A stretch of 64,000 nucleotides of DNA from Cymbidium sinense (taxonomy: Eukaryota; Streptophyta; Magnoliopsida; Asparagales; Orchidaceae): assembly GCA_021442155.1 (NCBI GenBank), contig CM038222.1, forward strand, positions 59,060,266 through 59,124,265, read 5' to 3'. Every line of letters starts with the position of its first letter. Positions within the stretch are counted from its first letter, which is position 1. The notes beneath the pieces are model-generated. The model was not told where the DNA came from and ran no database searches. It saw nothing but the letters and a program-made list of their open reading frames with translations. The translations under genes and the position numbers were made by a program. Below, one piece after another: positions 34,538-47,097 of this stretch.

Positions 34538-36028
34538 AAACTTTTATTAATATATTCTTTAAAACCAAGTTCAAATTCTCGCAAAAACACAATAAAAAAA
34601 ATTTACATATATACCTCATAATTCATATGCATTTACATATCTAATACTCAAAATTTGATATTTAATTATCTAATATTTTTTATGAATAAAATAGTGCAAT
34701 TCACTTAAAAAAAAGTAAATGCTGATGTTGATTTTGATATAATATTAAAGATCTATGTAAGTAATTGAGAGCTTATACGTTTAACTAAATGATCTTTGAG
34801 TTTAAATCTCATATATGTGATACGTGTGTGGATTTGATATTAATTTAGCTAAACTGTTAAAGAAGCTCTTATTTATTGATATACTAAAACTGTCACAATT
34901 AATATCCTTATTTTTTTCATAATTAATATATCGTTATAATATAATTACATTTATCGTAAAGTCTTAATTTCAGTCTAAAACTAATAAAATATTATAAAAA
35001 AAATAATGAAATTGTTGTTCAAATTTGACTGCGCTCGCAAGTCGGAATGAAAGCCATAAGTTCAGTTGAAATCTGAAGATGCTGAACGCTCGTATTAAGC
35101 GTTCGACCAACATAATTATCCCAACAATCTCATAGCCCCCACTTGGGTTATAAGCTCATGTAACAGAGCTCGGCCTTAATTTGGTTTTATGCTAATATTA
35201 AAATAGATGTTATTCTCTGATTGATTTCTCGATGTGGGACTAAAAAGAGCTGTTACAATTAAGATTTGATTCAAAGCTAATGTGTTATGCTTTCAATTAA
35301 TAGAGCATGCGGTTTTTTACCTTTGGTATAAATATTTATAAATTGTACATTTTAATATTCTCGAATATTGATTTTTTATTTATTTAGATTAATAAAAAGT
35401 TGAAGCAATTTATAAAAATACGCATGAAAATAACTTTAATTAATATATTCCTTAAAATTATTAAAAAATTTCAACAAAATTCGCTCCTCTAATGTAATTG
35501 TAAGTAATTTACTATGTTTTATTTGTCATAATTCTTAGGGTGAGTTTGGAGTAAAAAGAACTTATTTCCCATCATTGGCACAAAAACTCTTAGGCTGAAT
35601 TTGGAGTAATTTTTTGGTTAATTTATTTTTCAAAAAAATAACCATAATTGGATTGACAACAAATTTTATAGCTATTCTTTAGAAAATCAAAGTTATTTAA
35701 ATATAATAACTATCAAAAAGTTATAATTTGATTTTTTAAAAAAATATTTTTAACACTAATAATAATTTTTTAAAAATTATTTTCCCCACATGTTTTACAA
35801 TCAATTTTGCAAAAAAAATTAGAACTATCTCAAATGGATCTTTAATCAAAATATTTGATCACTTTAGTGGAGGTAAAGATTTTCTTCTTAACATGATTAA
35901 CATAAATTGCATTTATTAACTGAACAAAATGTAATAAGAAAATATTTTTATTGAGTTATGTCAACAAAATGCATTAATACACTCATTAATTTTGCTAATC
36001 TTCTACTAGACAAAATTTATATCATAAT
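34538..36028. other. Intergenic right of element 3, includes paralogue of its target site
   Basis: No gene is seen. 35005-35460 mirrors the left and right flanks of element 3 as one continuous stretch (AGTTGAAGCAATTTATAAAAA then CGCATGAAAATAACTTT). Around 34583-34690 is a dispersed non-coding repeat (CATATGCATTTACATATCTAA) also seen near 39.3 and 55.77 kb. 35540-35840 holds the AT-rich dispersed repeat with TATCAAAAAGTTATAATTTG. Confidence 0.7.
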
Positions 36029-36172
36029 ATGCTGATCAAATTTTTTTTATGAGAATGATCTCAAAATCATTTTAATTGCTTAGAGGTCATTACAATGCAT
36101 AAAAAATCAATAAAAATTTAGATTACACTTATCTTAAAATAAATTAAAAACTTAGATACTCATTCTGATATA

Positions 36173-36271
<99 letters not shown>

Positions 36272-38319
36272 TGATCTCAAAGTTTTCTTCTAGTAATTGT
36301 TAGATTTATATGATTGTGGCCTAATAAAAAGAAAATGATGAAAGGGATGAGAGTTGATGATGACAACAACTTAGCACAAGAAATTATTGGATTCAAAAAA
36401 ATTTATGACAACATCAAAATCTTATTAGCTAATAGATTGAGAGATAAGAGCAAAGAAGGGTGAGAAAGATAAGCTATAGAAAAATAAATTTTGAAACTTG
36501 ATTACTTTGGTAAAATTATAAATTAATATTCTTATTCCACCCTTTAATTCACTGTTTATTAGCATAAAGTGAGACATAACATTATAGAAATCTACATCTA
36601 TAATTATCTAAAAATATAATAGTAGAGTTACTACAATAAAAATTACTATCTAAAAGTTATTATGAGTACTATAATTTTTTTTTAAAAGTCATATCATAGT
36701 TTTTTGGCAGCTACTACACTCAATTAAGTCAGGTTAAAAAATACAATTTTTTCATCACAAATTTTTCAAAATATGATCAGAACATTACTCTCAAACGATA
36801 ATGTTGTGAATTTCTACATTGTTATAATCAAGTGATGCAAGAAACATTACATTATAATTATTTTCTCACAAAATCATTTAATCTACTTAAAAATATATTA
36901 TAATACACATTAACATTATATAAAATATAAAACATAATAAAAATTATACAATAAATGTTACACTCATGAAATTTGAGAAATATTAATATTGATAAGAATC
37001 TTATAATTTAAAAATATTGAACTGCTATTACAATAATTTAAAATTCACATTTCTCAATATAAAATAGAAGATTACAAGATTATTTGTGTTCAGATCCAAT
37101 CCTATATATTTCTACTCTCTGTAAAATCTCCTCCACTAAGAACCCATAAAAAAATTTATTAACAAAAGATGCCAAATAATTGGGTGTAAAATAAGTTAGA
37201 ATCTATCTTCATTTTTCTTTTACTTTTTTCTTTCAATATAAATAAATAGTAAAGGTGCACACATATTTTTTTAAAAAACACTAAAAAAAATCATAAGGTT
37301 TGATATGACATTAAAAAACTCACTAGCACATGATGATGAAAAAATAATGATCTAAGAGCGAACTAGTCGAGATCAAACACTTAAAATATCGTTGGAAACT
37401 TTGGGATCACCTAAATCCTAAATAGTTCATATGGAGTGTTTATGATCAAATCAGCGTCTTGTGGCTGAATTTAACAATGTTGATTCGACCTCATTGAGCA
37501 TTCAAATACTCAAAATATATCAGATGATCAAGGGAATCATCTTGAGCCATCCGATGGAGTGAAGCCAAGCTAAATAGAAGAGAGAGCTCTAAAACTTGAA
37601 AATCCTCCAAGCATAATCGTGTCACCACAGCCGTTGGCGACAAAACCGGTATTACCGTCGACTACCATCACCTCACTCTCTGGGATTTATGTTTGCCAAC
37701 CTGTACATCATTTCACCGCTTGGACATTATCGAACCAATATGACCATCGAAGCTATTGGATCACCGCTGATCTTCGCCGCATCAACCACGTGCCGGTATC
37801 GCTGTGGTATCCCGTGACCATTCAGTCGCCGCTGACCATGGCGGTTGTAAGAATGCGGCTGACTACCATATCGACAATCATTATCAATAATCGTTGGCAT
37901 CATCATTCATCAAGGCTGAATTAATGTGAATTATCGCTCCGCTGATATCGTGGCCATCTCACGATCATTCGCCAAGTAGCCGGGCCGATCCTCATGACCA
38001 GCAACACTATTAAAATGATTTAAAGATATAATTGTTGCTTTATAGATTCTCATTGTCTTCACATTACGATTAATCAGAAAATTATAGAATTTCTGAAATA
38101 GATACATAGTGAAATATTTTATTGGAGGTCATAATTTTCCCTCTTTTCAAAATTTTTCTACGTAAAAATTCTAGAATTTTTTTATTAACTCTTCAAACAT
38201 CTATGTGTGCGCTGAATTTCGCAATAAAGTTAAAACAAAAATTTTTATTTTACCGCAACTAATTTTCTAGCACGTAATAAGGCTTACTATGTTAAAAAGC
38301 TTACATCAAAAATAATATT

Positions 38320-38322
<3 letters not shown>
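36029..38322. repeat. Intergenic segment B, paralogue of 10178-11370, split by a solo LTR
   Basis: 36029-37298 and then 38283-38322 match segment A in order. Segment A reads through the junction without interruption (ATCATAAGGCTTACTATG), whereas B has 980 bp inserted there. The TA microsatellite at 36175-36269 is much longer than its counterpart at 10319. Confidence 0.88.
37301..38277 (+). mobile_element. Solo LTR of the same gypsy family, plus sense
   Basis: Begins TGATATGACATTAAAAA and ends TTTTCTAGCACGTAA, so it is inverted relative to elements 1-3. TAAGG occurs two bases before it (37294-37298) and right after it (38278-38282), a likely 5-bp target duplication. No internal sequence accompanies it, which fits LTR-LTR recombination. 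The GC-richer segment is about 37620-38000; the ORF there is spurious. Confidence 0.88.

Positions 38323-38371
<49 letters not shown>
38323..38371. repeat. (TA)n microsatellite
   Basis: An almost pure TA run at the right end of segment B, where the similarity to segment A fades. Confidence 0.95.
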
Positions 38372-38372
<1 letters not shown>

Positions 38373-39537
38373 CTATTAGAGTGTGTTGACAGTTAGAAAA
38401 TTACTATTTTAATTTTTTTTTCAAAATAAAAATATTTGTAGTACACATAACTATTTTTAAAAAATTTATTTTCCTCACAATAGCTTCATAATTAGATTTA
38501 TAGAAAGTTACAACTGCGTTAAATGGACCCTTTATTTTTTTGGAGTCCAGATGTGTAGAAGCTACATCTGGACTCGGTATGTAATAATTTTTCTTTTGTG
38601 CTTTTAATTTTAATCATCTATTTTCTCATCTTGAAATACATATAAAAAAGAGAATATTTTGATGTAATTTGTTTTTCGACAAACAAATATTTATATTATT
38701 TTTGGAGGAGATAATAAAGAGGTCAATTTGGACAAAGAAAATCAAGTTCTTTTCACCAATTACATGAAATAATGAGTTTTTTAATCTTATAACATTAATT
38801 ATTTTTAATCTAAAACAGCTGGTTTATTATATCTTCAAGTCCTAAATTAATTTTAATATATATTTTATTTTATTTTCTCCATAGATTCCATCAACTGACA
38901 GCTCCAAATTAAATTGACATGAAATAGTTAATTAATTTAAAAATCATATAATTCTATTAATTAACTGAGCTTTCACCACATTAAATTATGTTTAATTTGA
39001 GGCCTGTTTGCACTATATGGAAAAATAGATAGAATTAAAATTGAAATCCAAAGGCTAAAATACAAAATAATTTGTATTGGAGTATTTTGGATTATTATAA
39101 GAGAAGCACTTAGAAGATGAGTTAAAATAGTATATGAAGTTATGTGGAGCATTCAAAGAGTTTTCCATGAGATGAAAACCTTGTAGAATTTTTTTTTTAA
39201 CTAATAAATAAATAAAATAATACCTCCATTATGTTAAGCTTGCCTTGATTTTTTTTATCTAGATTAACTTTTTAAAAAAATAATTTAATTTATGTAAAAT
39301 AGCACCCAATTCTTATGTATTTAAATATAGTTAACATCTAAATTTTCATATTTATATAAATAACATCCAAATTTTTAATATTATATAAAAAATAGTACTA
39401 TCATTAAATTTTTAAGATGAAATGCACCTTTTTATTCTTAGAAAAAATATTATATTTTTAAATATTAAATTTTAGGTATTAGATATATAAATGCATAAAA
39501 ATTATCGGAGTTAACTCCCAATTTTATGAAAATTATA

Positions 39538-39611
<74 letters not shown>

Positions 39612-40185
39612 CACATGTATATAAATATTTAACATCTAAACTTTATGTTTATATAAATAGCATCAAAATTTTTAATATTACATAAGAAATAACATTGTCA
39701 TTAATTTTTAAAAATAAAATGCACCTTTTCATGCATAGAAAAATAAATATTATATTTGAAAATATGGAGCTTTAGGTGTTAGATACATAAATGCAAAACA
39801 ATTGTGGGAGTTAACTTCTATTTTCAATGAAATTATAAGTAATAACTAGTTATTCTTATATGATATATTTTTATTGAGTTTTATCAAAAAAATGTTTTGT
39901 ATAAACATAGTTGATTTCAACATTAGTTTATTCTTGTTCTCCCCAGCCAAATTGAAAGTGTTCTCCGTCAATTAGAATTCTTCTCAATAAGATTAATTTT
40001 AAAATAAATAGTATTTCTTGGTTCCACTACATAGAACAATTAAATTTTAAAAAAAAAATGTGGAAGAGAAACTCGCCATCATGACTGATATTTCCATCAT
40101 ACAAATAAATTAAATAAACATTCTTCTTCAGGCAATATTCGTTAAAACTAAAAAAAAGTATAATTTGAAGAAAGATCATTAAGCG
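38372..40185. other. Intergenic AT-rich DNA with local repeats
   Basis: No gene is seen. A perfect hairpin with 12-bp arms (38543-38554 and 38564-38575, GAGTCCAGATGT) has a 9-base loop. Two related copies of about 240 bp lie at 39298-39543 and 39607-39840 (TTTAAGTATTAGATATATAAATG-like and GGAGTTAACT landmarks), on both sides of a TA microsatellite at 39544-39606. Confidence 0.7.
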
Positions 40186-40190
40186 TGTAG

Positions 40191-40474
40191 TGTTAGAAAT
40201 TTTTGAATGTAAGCTCACATATGAATTTAATTATATATTATGTGTTATCTTATTTTTAAGCCTACTAATTTTATGATCAAATAAAGATTAATTAATTTTA
40301 GACTTTTAAGACATCTTATTAATTTTGTATGAATTATCATGTGTAGAGATAGGACGTTTTATTTTATTTTAATGGACATCTAAAATAAAATAAAATGAAT
40401 TCCAAGTATAAATATAGATATCATTCCATTCTAAAGTCGCTCTATTTTCCAACATCATCTCTCTGAAAAAAAGA

Positions 40475-40514
<40 letters not shown>

Positions 40515-40645
40515 AATCTCATTTTAGAAGTAAGATCAAAATTCCTAATAACTCTTACATGATTCACGCCTTCATTAAATTTTCGATGATTGGACATGAA
40601 GATCCCGAGAAAAGATAAATTTATTCTCTTCATATATTTTCAACA
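40191..40645 (+). repeat. 5' LTR of the copia element
   Basis: 455 bp, TGTTAGAAATTTTTGAATG...ATTTTCAACA. It contains AAGTATAAATATAG (about 40403-40416), a TATA-box candidate, and a CT microsatellite (40477-40511). Confidence 0.93.
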
Positions 40646-40647
40646 AG

Positions 40648-40660
40648 TGGTATCGGGTTA
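40648..40660 (+). other. Primer-binding site of the copia element
   Basis: TGGTATCGGGTTA lies two bases inside the 5' LTR and resembles the initiator-Met tRNA site TGGTATCAGAGC common in copia elements, with changes at its 3' half. Confidence 0.65.
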
Positions 40661-42100
40661 TCGTGTTGAATCGTTGAGAAATGACTTTTCCTCTTAATCT
40701 TTTGTACTAATTATTTGAAAATTTTAGATCAAAGTACATGATTTAAATTTTTGAGCAAATAATTTTTCCATGAGCATGAAGCATCGATATCATTTAGATG
40801 TCTTTTTATATTGTTGATTTTGAGTAAAATAATATAGCTAACATTTGCTTTATACTTGATCGCAATTTCAATTTTTGTTTATGTGATCAATATCTTTATT
40901 CTCACAATTATGATTTCAATTTGAGAAATAAAATTCACATTGGGTCGAATGAATTTGATTCAAGCATTTAAAAAAAAATGAAAGAAGTTGAACTGTTTTT
41001 TTTTTTAAATCAATGCTTTAAATACTGTAAAGATAAATTCTACATTTGTTTGATTTTATGAGCAATTAATGATAATTACTTATGGAGCATCTTAAAAGTT
41101 TCTTTTATTGTACTAAGATAGTTATAAATATTACATTTAATGATTTTATAAAATAAAATATTTTATTATATTAATATAGTTATAAATATTGCATTTAATA
41201 CTTTTATAAAATAAAGTATTTGATTGTAGAGACATAAAGATAATAGTTAAAATTTAAATGTTTTAGATTATAATTATGAAATGCTCTGTATAATACATTT
41301 CATTTAGAATAATTATATCTTTATATTAAACATTTCTTTAACATTTGATACTACTTTATATATTCTATAAATATTTTATATAACTACTTGAAGGCAAACT
41401 TATCCATTATTATATTTAATACTTCAAGTCTCTTAATTGAATTTACAAGACCTTATTGCAAAATATAATTAAATTAATTAATATACGCTCAAATTAATTA
41501 TTTTAATTAGAATAATTATTAAAGTTTATATTATTATCAAATTATTTGAAGTTAGTATAAATTGAAACAATTACTAGAATGACATAGTTGATATTCATTA
41601 TTTTAAAATAATTTAGATTCAAATAATATGCCACTAAAGTGACTTTTATTATATCAATTTATTTAATTTTGAAATATATGAATATTACATAAAGATTATA
41701 TTTAAATCTATGCGAAAAATATTCGGTCCAAAGGAAGATTATTTTTTAGCTAGATTTTGAGCAGTAACAAATATGTGATAAATTTGTATTATCATGCATA
41801 TAATATGTCGATCCAAAGATAGACATATTGTTAGCATATTTTATTATCAATATTTGTTGACTATAATTTTAAGAGTATCATTTACAAATTATTATTTCAG
41901 TCCAAAGACTAAATTCTAATATTGTATTATATATCTTATATGTGCTCATTTTATTAAACATTTTATTTTTAGCATATATTTTGTTGATATTTTATTTATA
42001 TTATATATGCATAAGAAAATGATAATATTATTAATTGTGAATATTTTTTATTCTATTCAGTTAATGTTTCTTCTATATCTATCAATTTGAATAATATTCT
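40661..42100. other. Leader of the copia element, no gene seen
   Basis: About 1.4 kb of AT-rich non-coding sequence between the primer-binding site and gag. Several ATTTATAAAATAAA-like words repeat around 41100-41220, otherwise nothing is recognised. Confidence 0.5.
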
Positions 42101-42109
42101 AGTGCTTAA

Positions 42110-42930
42110 TGACACTAACTTTAAGAAATGAAAATAAAGATATACCATTATTCATGGGTGTATGGATCACTATGCAATCCGATAACATCCTCCACCTTAT
42201 TACAAAAAAAAGCACTATTGAATAAATAGTTAACTTTGAAAAGTGGGAGTATTCTAATCGCATGAGTCTTATAATCATGAAGCATTCCATTCCAGAAATC
42301 ATAAGATGTGCAATGCCTGAAGAGGAATGTGCTAAAAAGTTTCTAAGCCAAATAGCTGATTGTTTCATTAGTTTTGAAAAGGTTGAAGCGAATACTATTC
42401 TTAGTAAACTCGTTTCAATGCTGTATAAAGATAATGAAAAAATAAGAGAGTACATTATGAAGATATCTAATTTTGTCACTAGATTGAGAGCACTAAAATA
42501 AGAGATGTCTGATGGCATTTTTGTCACTTAGTTTTGATATCTCTTCTTACACAATTTAATCCTTTTAAGATAAGTTATAATACACAAAAGAAAAAATGGA
42601 CTCTTAATGAGCTCATTGCTCAATGTGTGCAAGAGGAAGAGAGATTGAAACATGACAAAATAGAAAGTGCTCACTTAGCTACTTCCTCTCGTGGCATTAT
42701 TACTAAAAGAAAAAAGGACTTACAAAGGCAAAGGAGCAGATAAAGAGACTTCACAGCATAAAGTGCAACATAAACAAGATAACACTATTATTTATTTCTT
42801 TTGCAAGAATGTTAGTCATGTGAAGAATGATTGTCCCAAGTATGCAAATTGGAAAAAAAATAGTAAATTTCTCAACTTTGTTTGTTCTAAAGTTAATTTA
42901 TCCTTAGTACCAAATCACACTTGGTGAATA
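42110..42930 (+). pseudogene. Copia gag
   Basis: Broken frames read through a gag core (KHSIPEIIRCAMPEEECAKK, then KEYIMKISN-like helices; 42262-42501) and a basic tail (42534-42743). A nucleocapsid knuckle follows at about 42790-42850: FFCKNVSHVKNDCPKY, where the first Cys of the usual CxxC is Tyr-Phe-Phe-Cys in this copy. Stops separate the frames. Confidence 0.85.
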
Positions 42931-43310
42931 GATACAGGTGCAACTACTCATATAAGTGTGACTATGCAGGATTATCTAAGGAGACGAATGTCAAGTGATA
43001 TTGAAAGATTCATCTATGTGAGAAATGACAATAAAGCTCCTCTTGAAGCAATATGCTAATATAGATTATATCTAAAATCTAGTTGTATTTTGAATTTATA
43101 TGAGACTTTTTATATGCTGTCGTTTAAACGAAATTTAATTTTTATTTTTTATTTGGACAAATATGGTTATTCTTGTTCATCTGAAAATGAAAAATTTAGT
43201 CTCTTTCAATATTTAAATATTATTAATGTTGGTTATTTGGTTGATAATATATATAAATTATACATTTCTGCTTCACAAATTAATGAAATAGCATGCAAGC
43301 AGTTTTAGTA
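42915..43310 (+). pseudogene. Copia protease and GAG-pre-integrase region
   Basis: Following the knuckle, the frame reads IDTGATTHISV (about 42930-42960), which keeps the Asp-Thr-Gly active-site motif of aspartic protease. Sequence after it (43090-43308) has the LSFKRNLIFIFYLDKYGYS pattern that precedes integrase in copia proteins. Confidence 0.8.
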
Positions 43311-44575
43311 CAAAGCGAAAATTAATGAATGAGAATTCATATATATTATGATATAAGTGTTTAGGACATATTTTTTAACATAGAATTGAAAGACTTATGT
43401 CAGGAGGAATTTTTGATTCTCTTGATTTTTCAGATGATAAACTCAGTACATAATGTATCAAGGGAAAATAAACAAACATCAAGAAAGTTTGTGCTAATAG
43501 GAGTTTAAACGTCTTGAAATTAATTCATATTGATATTTGTGATTCATTCCCTATACAGCTACTTGAAATGGCCAACAATATTTCATTACTTTCATAGACA
43601 ATTATTCTCATTGTGAGTACTTATACTTGATTTATGAGAAGTCACAATCACTGGACGTATTCAAAATTTTAAGGCTGAAGTTGAAAATCAACTTGGAAAG
43701 AAAATAAAAGCTATCAAATTTGACCATGGTGGTGAATACTATGACAGATATGATGGATCATGTGAACAATGTCCAGGCCTTTTGTCAAATATTTAACAGA
43801 ATGTGGCATCGTTCCTCAACACACCATGTCAGGGACTCCAAGTTAAAATGGTGTAGCTGAAAGACGAAATTGGACCCTTATGGATATGGTTAGAAGTATG
43901 ATAAATCATTCTTCCTTACCAGAATCACTTTGGGGAGAAGCCTTAAAGACTGCAGTTTATATCTTTAATAGAGTTCCAAGCAAAGCAGTAGCTAAAACCC
44001 TATATGAATTATGGATTGGGAAGAAGCCTAGTATTATGCATCATCATGTCTGGGATGTCCAACTGAAGCTAGGTCATATAAGCCTAATGAAAGAAAATTG
44101 GACTCAAGAATTATAAGCTATTATTTTGTTGGATACTTAGAAAGGTAGAAAGATTTTAAGTTTTATGACTCTTCAAATAAATCCTTTTTCGAGACGGGCA
44201 ATGCTAAATTTATTGAGGAAGTTGAATATAATGAGAGTAATAAACTTAGGAATTTTATATTTGAAGAGTAATTTATTACTCTTCGTATAGTCACAATAGA
44301 AAATGATGAGATAATGTTAATTGATCTTATTCAAGTTATAAATACGGATAATCAAAATAATCTTAAGTTAACTCACACTCATAATGAGGAATCACAACAA
44401 CCTCAAATTGAAGTGTCATTGAGAAAATCCACTAAGGAGAGAAGATTAGCAATTTCAGATGATTATGTTGTGTATCTCCAAGAACATGAGTTTAATATTA
44501 GATTGGAAAGTGATCCAATTTCTTTTAGTCAAGTCAAACAAAGTGTTAATTCTCATAAATGGATGAGCCATCGAG
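43311..44575 (+). pseudogene. Copia integrase, interrupted downstream by a hAT element
   Basis: Fragments recall the HHxxHH-like zinc region near 43350-43450 and the catalytic core (FHGGEYYDRYDG-like near 43720-43760). The downstream core is clear at 43880-44100: [20 protein letters not shown], then [19 protein letters not shown]. Frameshifts and stops occur throughout. Coding resumes as RT after the insertion, so the original polyprotein ran across 44575/49312. Confidence 0.85.
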
Positions 44576-44576
44576 A

Positions 44577-47090
44577 ATAGCACTGGGGCACGGGCCCCAC
44601 CGCCCACCACCAAAGCTTTATTTCCAAACCCTCGGAAAAGACGATTTTTCCTCATAATCCCTTCTCGCTTTTCTTGAATAATCCCCTTTTTTTCCTATTC
44701 GCTTCTAAATCCTGCCGTGACTGCGGATCGACTCACGATCCTACGCCAATCGCTGTAATTTTTCTATTTCTTCTTGTTTTTTTTTTTTTTTTTTTATGCC
44801 GTCGCTTTAGTGCCTGATTTTTCATTTGGGTTTTTTGGTTTGAAACAAGAAAGTGTAATTTTGTGTTTTCTAGAGCTTGAGGGAGTGAAACTTGCATTGT
44901 GGAATATTTAGAATTGTTCAATATTTGAAATCAAAAGCATTGGTATTTGTTTCTGGATTCGGTTTTGCATTTCAAACCGTCAGCGTTGATGAGTGGTTTA
45001 TCTCCAGGTCCAGACGTGATTCGTGAAGTTGAAGAAGGAGTTTGAGAGGAAAATGTGAAGATTGCTACCATTGCTTTGTTCTCTTCTCCTACTTTACGCT
45101 TGTATCGAGCTAACCGTCGCGGAAAGTTTCATTAGGGTTACATTCTATGAGTTATAACGCTCCTTGTTCTTTTTTTTCTTTTTTTCTTCTGTTTCATTTC
45201 ATATTTTGCTACCTCATCTCTTTCCTATTTGAATTCGCCATCATCCTAATGCATTTTATTTTTTATTTGGTTATGGATGGAAATTAACTTCACTGGAGGG
45301 ACAAATACTTTTATTTAATAAACCGAATGAACAAATAGTAAAGAAAGACATGGAAGAAAGTTAATATTTGATTTCTCAAGCCTTTTGTGCCTATACAAAA
45401 AAATATCATTTATGCAATTTATATAGAAAATTGGATTTTTTGGTTTTAGATATGTTGCAATGAAAGTTTAAGGATGTTTTGGTTCATGCTCACAATTCTC
45501 CACTCAAAAACTTTGAGTTAATAGCGATCTTGCCAAAAGCTTTTGTGATTCTAGTTTCTTTCAATCTCAATATTAGAAATTTTGCTGATTTTAGTTAGTA
45601 TTTTCTTCTCAAGACTCTTAAGTGATAGAGCCTTTCTTCATTCTCCTAGATTTGCCAAATTCCAAGCGAGATATAATAAATTCCTTGTTGATTTTGGCAT
45701 TCTAGATTCAGTGATGTCCGAGTTGGTAATATCTACTTTTCGCTTTCTCCTTTCTATAAATTTGTTTGTTCCGATGTGTTTTTTTCCATGTTTCTTTTTT
45801 GTAGCCTTGTTATCATGTATTTTTTCATTGGCTTGTTATAAAATTTGTTGCTTTCAAAAAATTATGCGAGTAAACTTTTTACAATTTATGAGCTAAATTA
45901 CTAGAGCTATATCATATTTCTCACCTAAACTTGAGGTTCAAGTTTGGAAGTTATAATGCGCATTAAGAGCGAAGGAATTTGAAAGTTGGATTTTGATTCC
46001 TTTTGACACATCTTTTGAAATATCGAACTTGGTATGGATATATATATATATATATATAACGCGATTGTGTATTAGTGTTTAAGGAATAAAATAGTTTTAA
46101 TTAAGGGAATAAAATAGTTTGAATTACTCTTCACATCCTCTTCTCATAATCGGTATGTCCTATAGACTTCCGCTTCCAAAGGAATTGAATTTTTATTTCT
46201 CTTCTTCTGTTATTCTAAAATCATTAAAAAAAAGCCTATTTTTAGCTCAATGGAGAAGAACTAGGCGATGCTTTCAATAGATTAGTTGAACATTTAAATT
46301 CATATACTAGTTTTATAAAGATGGAGGAAAAAATACTTTGCTTTGAACTTTCAGTCATGGATCTTTATTTTATTTTTTTGACACTTGACGGCTAAGAATA
46401 ATATAAACCAACTTTGGTTAAATTTCATAAATCGACTTGGTTTATTTTGTGTTATGTTTATAAAAATATTAACTATCATTCATTGTTTCTTTTCAACTTA
46501 CGCAAGTATATAATGGTGGATTTTAATTGGATAATTATTATTTTAAAAGCGATTAAAATGTATGCAATTGGATATACAAAGTTTTATTTTTTTTGTATAT
46601 TTAATCATTACTTATATTTATGTTTTATGATTTTAGAAGAACGAACATTGAAATATTTCTGAAATGGCCTTCACAATTAATTAAGGTATGTGAATTTTTT
46701 TATTTAATAAAGTGTGTTTTGAAAATTTATTGATTTATTATTTCTTAATAAAGACCGACGGTGTGTCTTTATTAAAAAATACTATTGATTTATTTTTTTA
46801 GGTACAGGCCGACTGTGTGCCTTTATTTTGAGAAATTATTTTTTTAGAAAGAAAAAGTGTGCCTTTATTTTGTTTTGAAATATGTTCAAAAGCATGTCTC
46901 TTATTTTTTTATGCAAATTAATCTTTAAGACTTTACATCGATTTTAATCTGTTTTAATTAGAGGGATATATTTTAAAAGAAAGATTGAACAAGATGAAAT
47001 TATTCACATCTTATTATTGGTGAAAGTAGTAATACAAAATCTAAACAAGTGCACGAATTCAACGTAAGATATAGAAGATCTGGATTAAGA
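44577..47090. other. 5' non-coding part of the hAT transposon
   Basis: A long segment before the transposase. It begins with CG-richer sequence (44580-44760), has T-runs, and contains a small TA microsatellite at about 46040-46059. Short repeats around CGACGGTGTGTCTTTATT occur at 46750-46870. No exon with a recognised domain is seen; small frames at 45582-45896 and 46414-46662 look spurious. Confidence 0.5.
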
Positions 47091-47097
47091 AAAAAAA

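Noticed and set aside
37619..37924. 101-codon ORF
   Set aside because: It lies wholly within a solo LTR in its GC-rich segment and is not kept in other LTRs.
44314..44921. Minus-strand ORFs around the copia/hAT junction
   Set aside because: They cross the insertion boundary and an A/T homopolymer; the plus strand carries the real remnants.
45582..46662. Hydrophobic ORFs in the hAT 5' region
   Set aside because: T-rich sequence gives Phe/Leu-rich frames; no exon signals or family similarity.
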